Shown here piece by piece: positions 12,643-23,503 of a DNA stretch of 64,000 nucleotides; positions within the stretch are counted from its first letter, which is position 1; every line of letters begins with the position of its first letter. The translations under genes were made by a program, and so were the position numbers. Source of the stretch: Crotophaga sulcirostris (Eukaryota > Chordata > Aves > Cuculiformes > Crotophagidae); contig VYZB01000013.1 in assembly GCA_013397455.1 (NCBI GenBank), positions 5,355,393-5,419,392 of the forward strand. Direction: 5' to 3'. The notes under the pieces were generated by a model. The model did no database searches. It saw only the letters and a list, made by a program, of their open reading frames with translations, and was not told the origin of the DNA.

Positions 12643-13353
12643 TTAGGTAAACACATAATTTTCAACTTTGTCTTTGGTCATTAAAAAACAATTAGTTGAC
12701 TGTTGTGACAGTCTTGTACCCTTAAGACTTCTTCCTTGAAGAGTATCCTGCCTTCCTGAACTCCTTTGATGTCTCCCAGGGGACTCTGTGAGTAAGCTCC
12801 TTAACAGAGTAAAGTCTGCCCTCCAGTAGTCCAAGGTGGCGTCCCTCCTCACTTCTCTAAGAATCAAAAACTCTGTCATTTCATGATTGTTATGCCCAAG
12901 GTGACCTCCAATCATTACATCACCCACAAGTCCTTCTCTGTTTGTAAACAACAAGTCCTGTGGGGCACCTTCCCTGGTTGGCTCTCTCGCCGGTTGTGTC
13001 AGGAAGTAATCTTCCACACATCCCAGAAACCTCCTGGACAGTTTCCTCGCGACTGTATTGTATTTCCAGCAGACATCTGGTAGATTGAAGTCCTCCATGA
13101 GGACAAGGACTAGCCACTGTGAGGCTTCTCGTAGCTGCTCATAGAATATTTTTCTATTGCTCCATCCAGACTGGGTGGTCTCTAACAGACTACCATCATG
13201 ATATGTTTTGTCTTTTCTACTGATCCTTACCCATAAACACTCAACCCTATCATCACCATCACTAACCACTAGACCATCAAAACTCTCCCTAAGATATAGA
13301 GCTGCACCACCATCTCTCCTTCCTTGCCTATCCCTGCTGCATTTTGTTGACAT
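12643..13353 (-). mobile_element. CR1 LINE endonuclease-domain fragment, 236-codon open frame
   Basis: This minus-strand frame encodes part of the apurinic/apyrimidinic-type endonuclease domain at the N-terminal end of CR1 ORF2. Visible landmarks are GRRDGGAALYLRES (residues 11-24), EDFNLPDVCW (87-96; the family usually has GDFN), QDLLFTNREG (132-141) and GHNNHEMTEF (153-162). The family usually has Ser-Asp-His where this copy has Asn-Asn-His, so the catalytic motif is damaged. Residues of about 52-66 are out of frame: an RPP motif expected there is readable in the next frame. The last 45 or so residues also leave the ancestral frame, whose KGVQEGRILFKE-like segment appears in a third frame. 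So the long frame is partly accidental. Both ends of the element are missing and there is no reverse-transcriptase domain or 3' tail here. It cannot be a working enzyme. Confidence 0.88.
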
Positions 13354-14690
13354 CAGATCTTATTTTCTTGGGATTATTTTCTGTCGTATTTTTTTTCTTT
13401 CTGGCAGTATGATATGTTAAAGCATTGCATTACTTTCCTCACAACTGTAAATGTACCTGAAGAGGGACAGTTGTAGTTTGAGCTAAAACAAAAACTTTAT
13501 GTTCTCCTGTAGAGAAGGACTCCTGTTGGGTACATTTTGACTAACATACTTTCCTTATGTGGGGATCCAAAACTGAGAATTTCTTGTTTGACCCATTAAT
13601 GTTCTAAAAATTTAATCAAAATATAACAATGAATCATTACTAGACAAAACACAAATAGCCAGTTCTACCATGGATCATTATTAATATAATAAAGTCCACT
13701 AACACAACTACTGCTGTTTTTCTTCGATGTTAAATTTTTGTCCTTAAGAAATATTTTTACACTGAGTCATCAGTGTTCCAGCTTCTTTACTGGGAGGATT
13801 AAAGGGTTTTCTTCCTCAGTCTTGCATTTTCTCAGGGCTATTTTATGTATTTCAGCTCTCTACTTGCTAATAGTTTACACTCTTCTGATTCATTCACAGT
13901 AATTGGAATAAAACCACATACCCTTTAGTTTTATGTTATGGAGTCCATTTTGCAGTAAAGTAAGTACCCAAACATCTTTTTATTTTACCTAAAGACAAGC
14001 AGCTTAGCTCATTTTAACTTAGTTTACATTCTTCTGGCTCCTAGAATTCCTCTGGCTTCTAGGGTTGAATTTACATCTCTCTCCCCAGTTGCCTACACAC
14101 AGACCTGTAAAACCATTTGCGATGTAGTAGTGAAGTACTTATGCAGGGATAGAGACTGTGATCCAGGACATGCACCAAACCCAGGTCTTTTTGAAGAGGT
14201 AGCTGGACATCAGGTAGGATACAATAAGGCATCATAAATGGCATTGAGTCTGCATGAGGGCAGTGAGACTGACCCCATTCCAGGACAGACCTGTGTTTAT
14301 CTGCAAGGGAGAAAAGCAATTGGAAACTGGGAAAATAACAAAACATGGGGGAGAATGAGAATGCCAAATCTATCCAAAGATCCCTACCTCAAGGTTATGT
14401 GTATTAACGCAGTTTTTTCTGTGTTTTCGGTGTAAAGACGCAATTGCAGCAAGATGCTCCCAGGAAAAGGAATGTAGTTGCTATGGAAAAGAGTCCGTGC
14501 TAGCTCAACAGAATGTTTTGAAAAGAAGAGCAGTATGCTGTCATGGTGGCACAACTGATGTCCGTTGTCAGCACTGGGTATTATGTGTATGAATCCATGA
14601 AGATAAACTGCATAATTGTGATCAACAAAGATGGATCGCTATTGCTGTCTCAGCAACCATGATACAAAAGTGTCATTATAATATTAAAAG
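13354..14690. other. Gene-free stretch
   Basis: No gene, RNA or known repeat is recognised. ORFs at 14071-14367 (minus) and 14238-14435 (plus) overlap each other and lack protein features. Confidence 0.5.
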
Positions 14691-15200
14691 ACACCTCCAT
14701 CCCAAAAGTTACCCATCTCCCTCCCACCTCTAAGACAAAACACTCCCATGCGGCATGCACACCAAATTTTTATTGCTACACCTTTAAACACAAAGAGAGA
14801 GTTTTTACACCAATGAAAATTGAAAGAATATATAACTGAAGTCACTCAAACTTTGCCCAAAGGTGTAAAAGCATTATAAAATGTAAAACAAAGGGAAAGA
14901 TTTCAGAGACTTCATTGGAACTTTCTAAGATCAGCCCATGGGTTGGACCCTAGCTTCTCCCTACCTAGGGATGTCTATTGAGTAAGAATTCTGTGTTATG
15001 TGTGCTGTATACTAACATCACACTAGCTGTTAGCATCTATATATATACTTGGGGTTTAATTTCATATTGCTTTTATCTGTGTTTAGGTTTATAACTGTAT
15101 ACTGCTTAAGATGTGTTTTTGCAGACAGTATCTACTACCAGCTACTCTCAAATCCCTAATCGGTTATGCATTGTTAGAATAAAATTGACTTGTGTGCACA
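14691..15200 (+). mobile_element. Possible LTR-like element upstream of a minisatellite
   Basis: The stretch carries a TATA-like CATTATAAAATG at 14872-14883, a pyrimidine-rich CCTAGCTTCTCCCTACC at about 14950-14966, and an AATAAA signal in AGAATAAAATTG at about 15177-15188. This order (TATA, a CTTCTCCCT-type segment, polyadenylation signal) is what avian LTRs show, but I cannot fix either terminus or name a family. It may instead be unique DNA. Confidence 0.3.
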
Positions 15201-15293
15201 TATACTACTTTCCATAAACTTTAATCTCTCAATGCAATGTCAGTGGGCAGGAGAAATTGCAAAGGGTCCAAGACGATCCCCCTTGTTTAAGGG

Positions 15294-15562
15294 ATTTCTC
15301 CCAGTGACACTGCTGGCCCAATATAAGGGATAAAAGGGGTTTGTTCAAGTGTCACTGCTAGTATGAGCCCAGCAGGCTGGGCAAATTATAGGAATTTGTC
15401 ATTGCGTCACTGTCAATGCGATACAGAAAAACTGGTCACCCGTTGAAAAGGATTTTTCCAGTGGCACTGCAAACACAGGAGCAGCAAGCTGGACAAATTA
15501 CTGTAATTTGTCCTTGTGTTACTGCTAATGCAGTTCAGGCAGATTGGTTAAATTGTGAAGAT
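15294..15562. repeat. Degenerate minisatellite, about 54-bp period, about 5 copies
   Basis: Units start near 15294, 15340, 15394, 15452 and 15506. A rough unit is ATTTGTCC, then a GTGTCACTGCTAATG-like core, then CAGCAAGCTGGACAAATTA. Examples are AGTGTCACTGCTAGTATGAG at about 15349, GCGTCACTGTCAATGCG at about 15404 and GTGTTACTGCTAATGCAG at about 15516. CAGCAGGCTGGGCAAATTA and GCAGCAAGCTGGACAAATTA fall at matching phase in alternate units. Unit lengths of 46, 54, 58 and 54 show indels. A further decayed unit may precede 15294. A 62-codon ORF over this array is incidental. Confidence 0.72.
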
Positions 15563-18500
15563 TCTAAGGAGGTTCCTCTGTTCCTTCACTTTGACAAAAT
15601 GTGACAGAAACTGTGTAGTAGTCAACAAAAAGAGCCTGACAGATTTTGATCTCAAACATTTAGTTGGATTTTGATTTTGCCCATCTTACATCAACTGAAA
15701 GTTAGTTGCAGTCTCAGAGATAAAAATACCTACATTTTGGGTATCTGCATGTAAGCTAGACACCCACTTGAATAAACAGAAATCTATTTAACTCACCATC
15801 TAATAGCTACCTTATTATGATTAGCTGAATTGTTCTCCTATTATCCAACAGGCAGGATTCATTTGCCCATAATTAGGTGTCTAGTACTATTTTCCACATC
15901 CTGTAGTCTAACCTGGCTGAAAGTTTCTACTTCAGAAAAACTAAACGCCCATATGGTCCTGTCTTTTAGTTGTTAGTCTCTTAAAATTTCTCACAAAATT
16001 TTAAGTATCTTAAATGCTATTACACATACCCTTTCTCAGACTTGAATTGCTACACGGCTATCTAGATTGTGTTACATACATATGGAAATAATAACAAATA
16101 TTTTGATACACGGTACAAAATTTATGTTGTAAAAATAATTTTTATTTGAAGAAGCATAAATCTCTTCACGAGGGTCACTGCCATGCTTCTAGAGTCTATA
16201 GGCACACAGAGGGACGTCTCAAGAGGGTTATTTTTTTCCCATTCCAAGACTGTTGTTTGAGATAGATTGGTAGAAAGGTTCAGTTTCTGGACATACTTTG
16301 ATTTGTTTATTGAGTTTTGTGCGATGGTAAAAGAAAGTTGAATATTTAAAATCCTATGAGAGGAATCTTCTCACAAAAATATTCAGAATGTTTGCTGCAG
16401 AACATTTTTTTCCTGAGAAAATACAAACTCATGAAGAATTGGAAATTAAAAAATCATTGCATTTCTGTAAAAGTTCAAAAATATTTAATTGGATTGTATT
16501 TATTGGCTAAACATGTATTATGCAATAGTAAAAACATTTCAGACTGAGCAAAAGAAAGCACTTTGTGGTTGTGAAAATATGACAAGAAAGGGCTTGGAGA
16601 ACATTCATAAGCTATTATAGGCAATCACAGCTTTTTCAGAAATGGATCAAATTTCTCAAAACTGTTTCGCTTCCCCTCATCTTTCACATAGGAAGGCTGT
16701 TCCATGATGTTACTACTCTGACAGCTAGAAAATATCATGTTCTTTCTCGTCTGTGGTCATAATCAGTTTATAGCAATTTATACTTCTACTGACAGTGTTG
16801 TTCAGTTTAATTCTTCTTCTCCTTTTATTTCTCATGTCACTTTGACACTGAAAATATTTTGATGTTGCATCCTAGCATTTTTTTTTTCTTATTGATGTCT
16901 CACAGTTATATAACAATGTTCCACATACCCAAGGTTTTCTGTTTCCTTTTTGAATACTGCTGAATTTTTCTATTTTATAGCAAAATTTCTTCTTATTAAC
17001 CTTTACATACTTGACCTTGTACTTTTTCTTACTCAGTTTAATCATTCTACTGCTAGCATCCTTAGTGAAATAATTTATTTTTGAGATGACTGTATGGTCT
17101 GAAGTAACAAGTTAGTTACAGAACAGCCTTATTTAATAAGAAAAATTCTTTTTTTTTGTTTTCTGATTGGAGTACATTTACGTCCAATACATTTGGTTTC
17201 CTTATGGCAGAAATTTCAAAGATTTTTCAGAGATATATCATGAATCCAAGAATCCATAATAGTCCATTGAAATAGGAAAACAGTTTCATGAAGGTCACTT
17301 ATTATAAGCCATCTGGAAATAGTCTAATACATTTAGTAAAAACTTACAAAGTTTTTGAAATTCAGCAAAAAGATTGTTTAGGGGGTGTTTTAAGTACATA
17401 GTTCTTAAATTTCTACCCCTTTTTCATTCCATTAATGGCCACCAAATAGATGAGTATAATATTGATCAAAACTAAATATGGTAGTTTGTTGGCACAGTCA
17501 AAAAAGAAACATCTGTTTACATTTCTACTAGATTCAGGTGTTAATTGTCACGATTCTTGAATTGTGATCTTGTAAGTATTCCCACGAAAACAGATCATCT
17601 AGAATCACTGTTAACCCCTGACCATGGAAAGTAATGAATAAATCTCATCAAAGCTTGTTTGTATCAGAAGATCTCTTCACATTGGGATCTGAAACATGAG
17701 AAATGAGAGTTGTACTTTAAACCAACTTTTAATGTCTGCATCTCCAAAACTTTGTCTATGTACTTTACTTTTGAATGACCTTTTTTATATATTTTGAATG
17801 GAGATCTTTAAAGACCTACACAGAAAAATAACATTTAAGGAACTGAAAGAATCACCCACTGACATAAGAAAAATAATTTCTGTCTCATTAATCAGATGCC
17901 ATTTTGCTATTTATGGAAATCTTCTGAAGTAAATGTTTCACTGTTCTACTAAATGTTAGAACTCAAAGCATGGTCTAGACTGGTGTACGGAGAATAGAAA
18001 AGAGGAATTTCAGAGAGAATCTGGAAAACTATTCAGGGTCACATCTAAAACACTCTTGCTTTGGGAAGGTCCTTGAAATTTTTGGCACTAAAAAATAAGG
18101 GTAATTGTTCTGCACAGGAACATCAGAAGCACTGCAAAAATCTATTCCTCATGTAGCTGTCAGATGCCACATAGATACTGTGAAATATCTGAAAAGTATA
18201 TCTGTATTACTATGGGAGGTAAACAGCATTCGTCAATTCATTCTTCAGTGCCAACTTTTATATATCTCAGAAATTATGACACTATCACTCATGGTTCCTT
18301 CACAGATGATAATGGAATAATAAATTCAGTCACTGATGCTAAATGCTTATACAATAGAATCTGCCAAAAACCCGACTTAGCTGAGCTAACATCTCCTACA
18401 CTTGAGGCATAAAATGGATTTTTCAAACTGTAAATAAATATAGCTCCTGAATATGTCTGGAATAAGTATGCTTTATATATACTTCCAAAGGTTTCTACTT

Positions 18501-19702
18501 ACAATTGAGCCACAGTGACACAATAATCCTTGCAGTATCATTTAAACTGCTTAATGGTAAACAAGATGCTTAGGGTTCATTCACTGCTATTTTTCTTCTC
18601 TTTGAGTTACGTTCATTGATCCTTTTCAAAACCTTTGAAAGAAGGTGATAATGGTGTGTTATGTGTCTAACAACAAAGATGCACATCTCTTAACACAAAC
18701 CTGTTCTAGAGAAAATTGTTACAAAATCCCCACAATGCATGTATCACATCCTTTACTGAACTGTAACAATCTTTATAGACTAAATAAATATTTGAGAAGC
18801 AGACTGACTTTTCTATGGCTACGTCTCAATCAACTAGTAATTTCATTTGCACTATAACTTCATCTCTGGATGGTCTTTCCTTTATATTAGTAATAAAACA
18901 CCGTGTAGTCTGTTAATTTTATTTTTAGGCAATACCTTTAGTTGTCTATTGTATACAGTATCTTACACAGTCAATCATCTTTTCAAATCTTGTAACATTG
19001 ACTGGATCTTGTTTTACTTAAGCATTAGTTACAGCAATTGCAAGTATAATGATGGAATGAAGGAGTTACCACCTCTAGTGGCAGTCATGGGTGGTGCCAT
19101 CATAACTGCTGAATATAAAAGTATCTCTCGTTTTAATAGATGAGGCATCTATAAGTATCTTACTCCTCCCCAGCACCAATAGTCACAATCTGAATGGCAC
19201 TCTGCCTTTTCTCAAGCATTCCAAAAACAATTTTCAGGGTTTGGCAGCATCTGATGGTAAAACAGAAAGGGAAACTTGTTCCAACTTCTGATTTCTACCA
19301 GAGTGCTGCACTGATAGAAGCTATAAAATGCCTTTTACCTACTGTCATGTTTATCTTATATTTCCCTGATATAATAAAAGTAATTAAAATGATGCCATTG
19401 AGAACATGGCCAGAGACATTTAAGTGGCTAACATAGATGCTGATTTCTCTACACAGACATATAAATTAAACTGAAACATTACAAATGTGATTATGAAAGT
19501 ATTCAGAACTCCTAGAAGTGAATAACCCCAAGATCGAAATCTATCTAATATACAGTAAGGTAAGTAAAGCCTGTGGCAAGCACAAGAGCAAGTCAGTTAG
19601 TAGCTAAATAGCTATGACAGCTATAAATTCAGTCTGGCACACTCCAATCAAATCTGTTGTTATCTTGAACACCTTGAGACTACGTTGAGCACTAAAAAAT
19701 GC
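15563..19702. other. Gene-free AT-rich stretch
   Basis: I see no gene or assignable repeat. The ORFs at 18105-18412, 18847-19143 and 19194-19436 are rich in codons for Ile, Ser, Leu and Tyr, as random AT-rich frames are, and show no domain. Confidence 0.5.
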
Positions 19703-20292
19703 TGCTATGGTTTAACCTTGGCAGGCAACTCAGCCCCACACAGTCACTTTGCTTACAGTGTCACTGTGCTTACAGTGCTTACAATCCTTGCAGTTAGATG
19801 GGGAAGAGAATTGGAAGAGTAAAAGTGGGAAAAAATCATGTATTGAGGTAAAGACAAGTTTAATAAGTAAAGCAAAATCTGCATGCACACACAAAATAAA
19901 ATAAAGAATTAATTCACTGTTTCCCATTGGCAGCAGATGTTCAGCCAACCCCAGGAAAGCAGAGCTTCAGCACATGTAACAGTTATTTCAGAAGATAAAC
20001 ATCGTAGTCTGAACATCTCCTCATCTTTCTTCTTTCCTCAGTTTTTATTGTTGAGTTTGACATCATATGATCTGCAATATCCCTTTGGTGAGTTGGGGTC
20101 ACCTGTCCCAGCTGTGCCCCTTTCAAACTTCTTATGTAACCCCAGCCTATTCATTGGTGGGACAGCATAGGAAACAGAAAAGGCCTTGACGCTGTGCAGG
20201 CACTGCTCAGCAATAACTGAAATGTCCCTGTGTTATCATCACTGTTCTGGACACAAATTGCTATGAAGACTTCGTTGCAACCAAAACAATAC
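19703..20292 (-). mobile_element. Solo endogenous-retrovirus LTR (family A, ERVL-type)
   Basis: On the plus strand the element begins TGCTATGGTTTAACCTTGGC and ends near CAACCAAAACAATAC. It matches the antisense of a very common avian LTR that I recognise by its order of motifs: GGTAAAGACAAGTTTAATAAG, TTCCCATTGGCAGCAGATGTTCAGCCA, GTTGGGGTCACCTGTCCC and AAAAGGCCTTGACGCTGTG. Some of these words are quoted only up to the visible matches. On the minus strand TTATTAAAC (rc of about 19859-19867) serves as the polyadenylation region. The 19738-19785 part has a local triplication of GCTTACAGTG/GCTTACAATC. No internal retroviral sequence adjoins it. Confidence 0.85.
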
Positions 20293-20774
20293 AGGGAAAA
20301 AGAATCATAAATCTTATACACCATGACAGAAAATGTGCTCCTTTTTGTCATCCATAGAAGAACAAATTACATTTAAGTTAGTAATAATAGAGCTAAAAGT
20401 GATAGCATTTTTCTTTATCACTATTAAATGCACTGGAAAGTGATGGATCGTAATGGTTTGATTCAGAACAGAGAGAATTACACAGCTTGCAAAACAATTT
20501 TTTTTCTCTCCAGAAGTGACTGCAATTTGGAATTAAACAATGTGGTTCATATAGGTGCAATATACTTGGTAAAGCTTGGGAAGTTATTCTATTTACTCTA
20601 ATGAATGAAAAGTTCTTACATGCAAGATTTTTTTTATTATTCAGACATACACATAGCTAACGTGGTTATTCCGTATCTAATGTCCTTCTCACCATCACTA
20701 ACATAATACCCTTAAACTGTCATCACAAGGTAAACTTTGATTAGTTCACACTTCAGAAGACATAAAAAAGAATT
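20293..20774. other. Spacer between two LTRs
   Basis: No gene or repeat is recognised. A short ORF at 20151-20351 (minus) runs out of the LTR and is not meaningful. Confidence 0.5.
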
Positions 20775-21477
20775 TGTGTTGGATTTGCACGGCCAGGGTT
20801 TTGACAATGAGGAAGCGACAGGATCAGCTTCTGCTGAGGGCTTCTGAAGGCTTCTTAGAAGATGGAGTCAGCTAACTCCAGGGTGGACCTACCTCTGATC
20901 CAGGACAAGCCAATCAGCAACGATAGCAACGTCTCTGTGACAACATATTTAAAAGCAGGAATAAAAATGAATGGGACAGTAGCAGCAGCAGAGGGGACAG
21001 AAGTTGCGGCAGGGTCTGGACTCCCTTACACACCTGCAACTGGACTGTCATTACTCTTTGAGCTGTTTGCACCCGTCTGGTTGGAGTGGTGGTGGAGAGA
21101 GAGAAGCAACAAGCAGCCTTATAGAAACCAGTTGCAAGAGAAACAATACACAGACACCAGATGCAAGAGAAACACTGTGCAGACATGAGATTCAAGGAAC
21201 ATAACACTGCAGAGAGTAGTCAGTTGAAGATGGAGTGGGAGGGAGGTGGTCCAGATACCCAAGCAGAAATTCCCCTGCAGCCCATGGAGGAGACTATGGT
21301 CGAGGAGGCTATCACCCTTCAGCCCAACAAGAGCCTCAGTGGATGCCCATTCACAGCCTGTGGAGGACACCACGCTTATGCAGGTCGAGGCTCCCGAAAC
21401 AGGTATTGTATTATGACAAGGTCCGAACCGACCTGCTCAGCAGAATGGAGGTGGGGGTTAGTTTTCTTTTGTATGTT
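20775..21477 (+). mobile_element. Endogenous-retrovirus LTR (family C), 5' half
   Basis: The LTR starts TGTGTTGGATTTGCACGG and is in plus orientation. A TATA-like ACATATTTAAAAGC occurs at 20943-20956. The downstream part has repeated CCCCTGCAGCCCATGGAGGA-like phrases (21270-21290) and variants near 21319 and 21355, a pattern I recognise in a long avian LTR family. Several ORFs of 66-132 codons that run through this GC-richer part are by-products of those phrases, not genes. Similarity fades between about 21400 and 21477, and the same LTR resumes at about 22985. Confidence 0.85.
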
Positions 21478-22246
21478 TGTGTAGCAGTTCAGAGTCATGA
21501 CAAATCATTCCAGAGGTATATTCAAAATTGCAATCTGTACTTTGAACACAGTCAAAGTAACAAAGAGTTTGCAACAAGAACTTGGACACAATCAAATTCA
21601 CCCAAAAATGTCAAAGGAAAAAAGATGAAGTAGAATAAGGAGAATGAATAAACAGAGAATACATCAGAGAGAGAAAAAGAAGAGAAGTAGCAGGAAAAAA
21701 GAGAAATACAACATAAAAAGAATCATCACCCCAATCTAATTCAATGCAGATTTCCTTGGGAAACATGGTTCACAGTGTACAAGTTGCACACACATGTATC
21801 CTATGGATTATTTGTAGAAGAGCTCTGTCCTCTATTAGCATATGAGAGGTAGTGTCTCTGAGTCTGCACCATTTCTCTGTGCAGAAAGTTCTCGAACTGG
21901 GGAATGCACAGAGGTTTTTCATGAAAGTTCTCGATTTGGGGCTGGGATCTCCAGGGGTCACTGACAGTTCAACAGAACAGCCGCTGCATGAACCCTTTGG
22001 GCATGCATGTGCAGTTAGGGGCATTCCTGCCTCTTCAGAGTGTGCAGATCCCTCTGCCACAGCAGGCCAGTACAGCTCATTGTGCACTAGTAGCCCAACG
22101 GCAGGAGGTGGGGGAGATGGGCAACGGCTGCTCCCATATCTCCCCCCCTCCTATGCTGCTGCCAGACTGCACAAAACACCAAGTACACACAACCTTCAAC
22201 CAAGATGATATTTAAGACTTGCAGACAAAAGTTGATCTTTACATCA
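21478..22246 (-). mobile_element. Unclassified block inserted in the family C LTR, possibly another LTR
   Basis: This 770-bp block separates the two halves of the family C LTR, together with the adjoining family B LTR. It begins TGTGTAGCAGTTCAGAG and ends ACATCA, so it has TG...CA termini like an LTR, though such termini are easily found by chance. It contains a purine-rich tract (21655-21715) and a GC-richer part (21960-22170) with two near-identical phrases, AAGTTCTCGAACTGGGG at 21888 and AAGTTCTCGATTTGGGG at 21925. The orientation is a guess. A 105-codon minus ORF at 21770-22087 shows no recognised domain. It could also be internal sequence of the retrovirus whose LTR lies at 22249-22955. 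Confidence 0.4.
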
Positions 22247-22248
22247 TG

Positions 22249-22955
22249 TGTCACAGTTTAGCCCCAGCTCAGTATGACTTGGCAGCTAAACACGGGTTGT
22301 TGGGCAACCAATTCTCTCCCTCCCAGGGAAAAGGAAATGAGAGAAAAAACCTTCTGCGTTGGAAACTAAAACTACAACAGCTTTAATGAAACAGTAATAA
22401 CAATAATAAGGAAAATACTATTATTAATAAGAAAGTAATAAAATATATACAAATATACAAAATTGCCCCCCCCCTTGATGACTGCGCTACCACCGATACT
22501 GCAGAGCAGACATCGGGAACACATCCTGAGCTGGGATCAGCAGCAGGAGGGAGATGGACACAGGAAATGGATTCAGGAATGTACAGATATGGGATCAGGG
22601 CAAAAAGACAGATGAGGTCCATATTGGACATTGGCCATTGAAGAAGAGAGTTTGACCCTAGTGATCTCTCAGTTTTATACAGAGTATGACGTATATGGGA
22701 TATAATACACTGTTAGTCAGTTTTGGGTCACATGTCCTGTCCACTCCTCCCTGAAGGTGTGGCCCTTTTTGCTTCCCTATCACTTACAGTGCTCCATCAA
22801 CTCAAGGATGTCCTTAGTGTCTGTAAGAATAAGTATAAGCAATGATCTTCCTGCATAACAGTACCCTGTGTTATCACTTCTAAAGGGAAACATGGTCTAA
22901 AAGCCACCCACTTAACTTTCAGAAAATTAAGTTACTTAGACGAGGCTTAGGTGAA
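22249..22955 (-). mobile_element. Endogenous-retrovirus LTR (family B, copy 2)
   Basis: This LTR begins TGTCACAGTTTAGCCCC and ends near CGAGGCTTAGGTGAA. It aligns along its whole length with the solo LTR at 6733-7433, in the same orientation. Minus-strand signals are TATAAAA (rc of about 22673-22679) and CATTAAAG (rc of about 22380-22387). The two copies differ in their TAA-rich tract (22393-22445 here) and here there is a run of nine C near 22466. No second copy in direct orientation lies close enough to make a provirus, so it is a solo LTR, placed inside the older family C LTR. Confidence 0.85.
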
Positions 22956-22984
22956 AAGCTAGAAAACTATTTCTACTTTAGCTC

Positions 22985-23503
22985 AAAACAGAACACTGTG
23001 ATCCCATGGGAACCTGCACTAGACTGCAGTCGGCAGGATGGACTCATGTTGGAGGTATTCCTTAAAAGTTTCCTGTGGAAGGGACCGTTTGCTAGAACAG
23101 GGGAAGAGGATGAGGGTTTCTCCACCTGAGGAGGAAGGGGAGGCGGAGAAAACATGCTATGGGCTGACCAAAACCTATTCTCTGTCCTCTTATGCTGCTT
23201 TGGGGGAAGAAGGCAGAGAATATTGTTAAACGTTAAGCCTGAGAAGAAGAAAGGGGTGGGGGAATGGTGTTGTTTGTGGGATTTGGTTTTGTTTCTCAAT
23301 ATCTTCTTCTAGTTTGATTGGTAATAAATTAGATTGCCGAGTCTGTTTTGCCCATGACAGTAACTGGTGAATGAACCTTCTCTGTCTTTTTCTCAAACTA
23401 CAAGTTGTGCCTTTGTTTCTTTCGATTCTCCTTCCAGGAGGGGGAGGAGTAAGTGAGAGCCTAAGTGGGATTTTGTTGCCTGCTGGGGTGTCCAAACCAC
23501 GAT
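22985..23503 (+). mobile_element. Endogenous-retrovirus LTR (family C), 3' half
   Basis: The family C LTR resumes at about CTGTGATCCCATGGGAA (22996) and runs to about CCAAACCACGATA (23503). It holds the 3' landmarks of this LTR type: CACCTGAGGAGGAAGGGGAG (about 23123), a polyadenylation signal in GGTAATAAATTAG (23322-23334), and GTCTGTTTTGCCCATGACAG downstream of it. Together with 20775-21477 it gives an LTR of about 1.2 kb, close to what I expect for the type. ORFs on both strands here are by-products. Confidence 0.85.

Noticed and set aside
20862..21633. Several overlapping plus and minus ORFs of 66-132 codons
   Set aside because: They run through a recognisable LTR whose repeated CTGCAGCCCATGGAG-type phrases are GC-rich and stop-poor; no protein domain is present.
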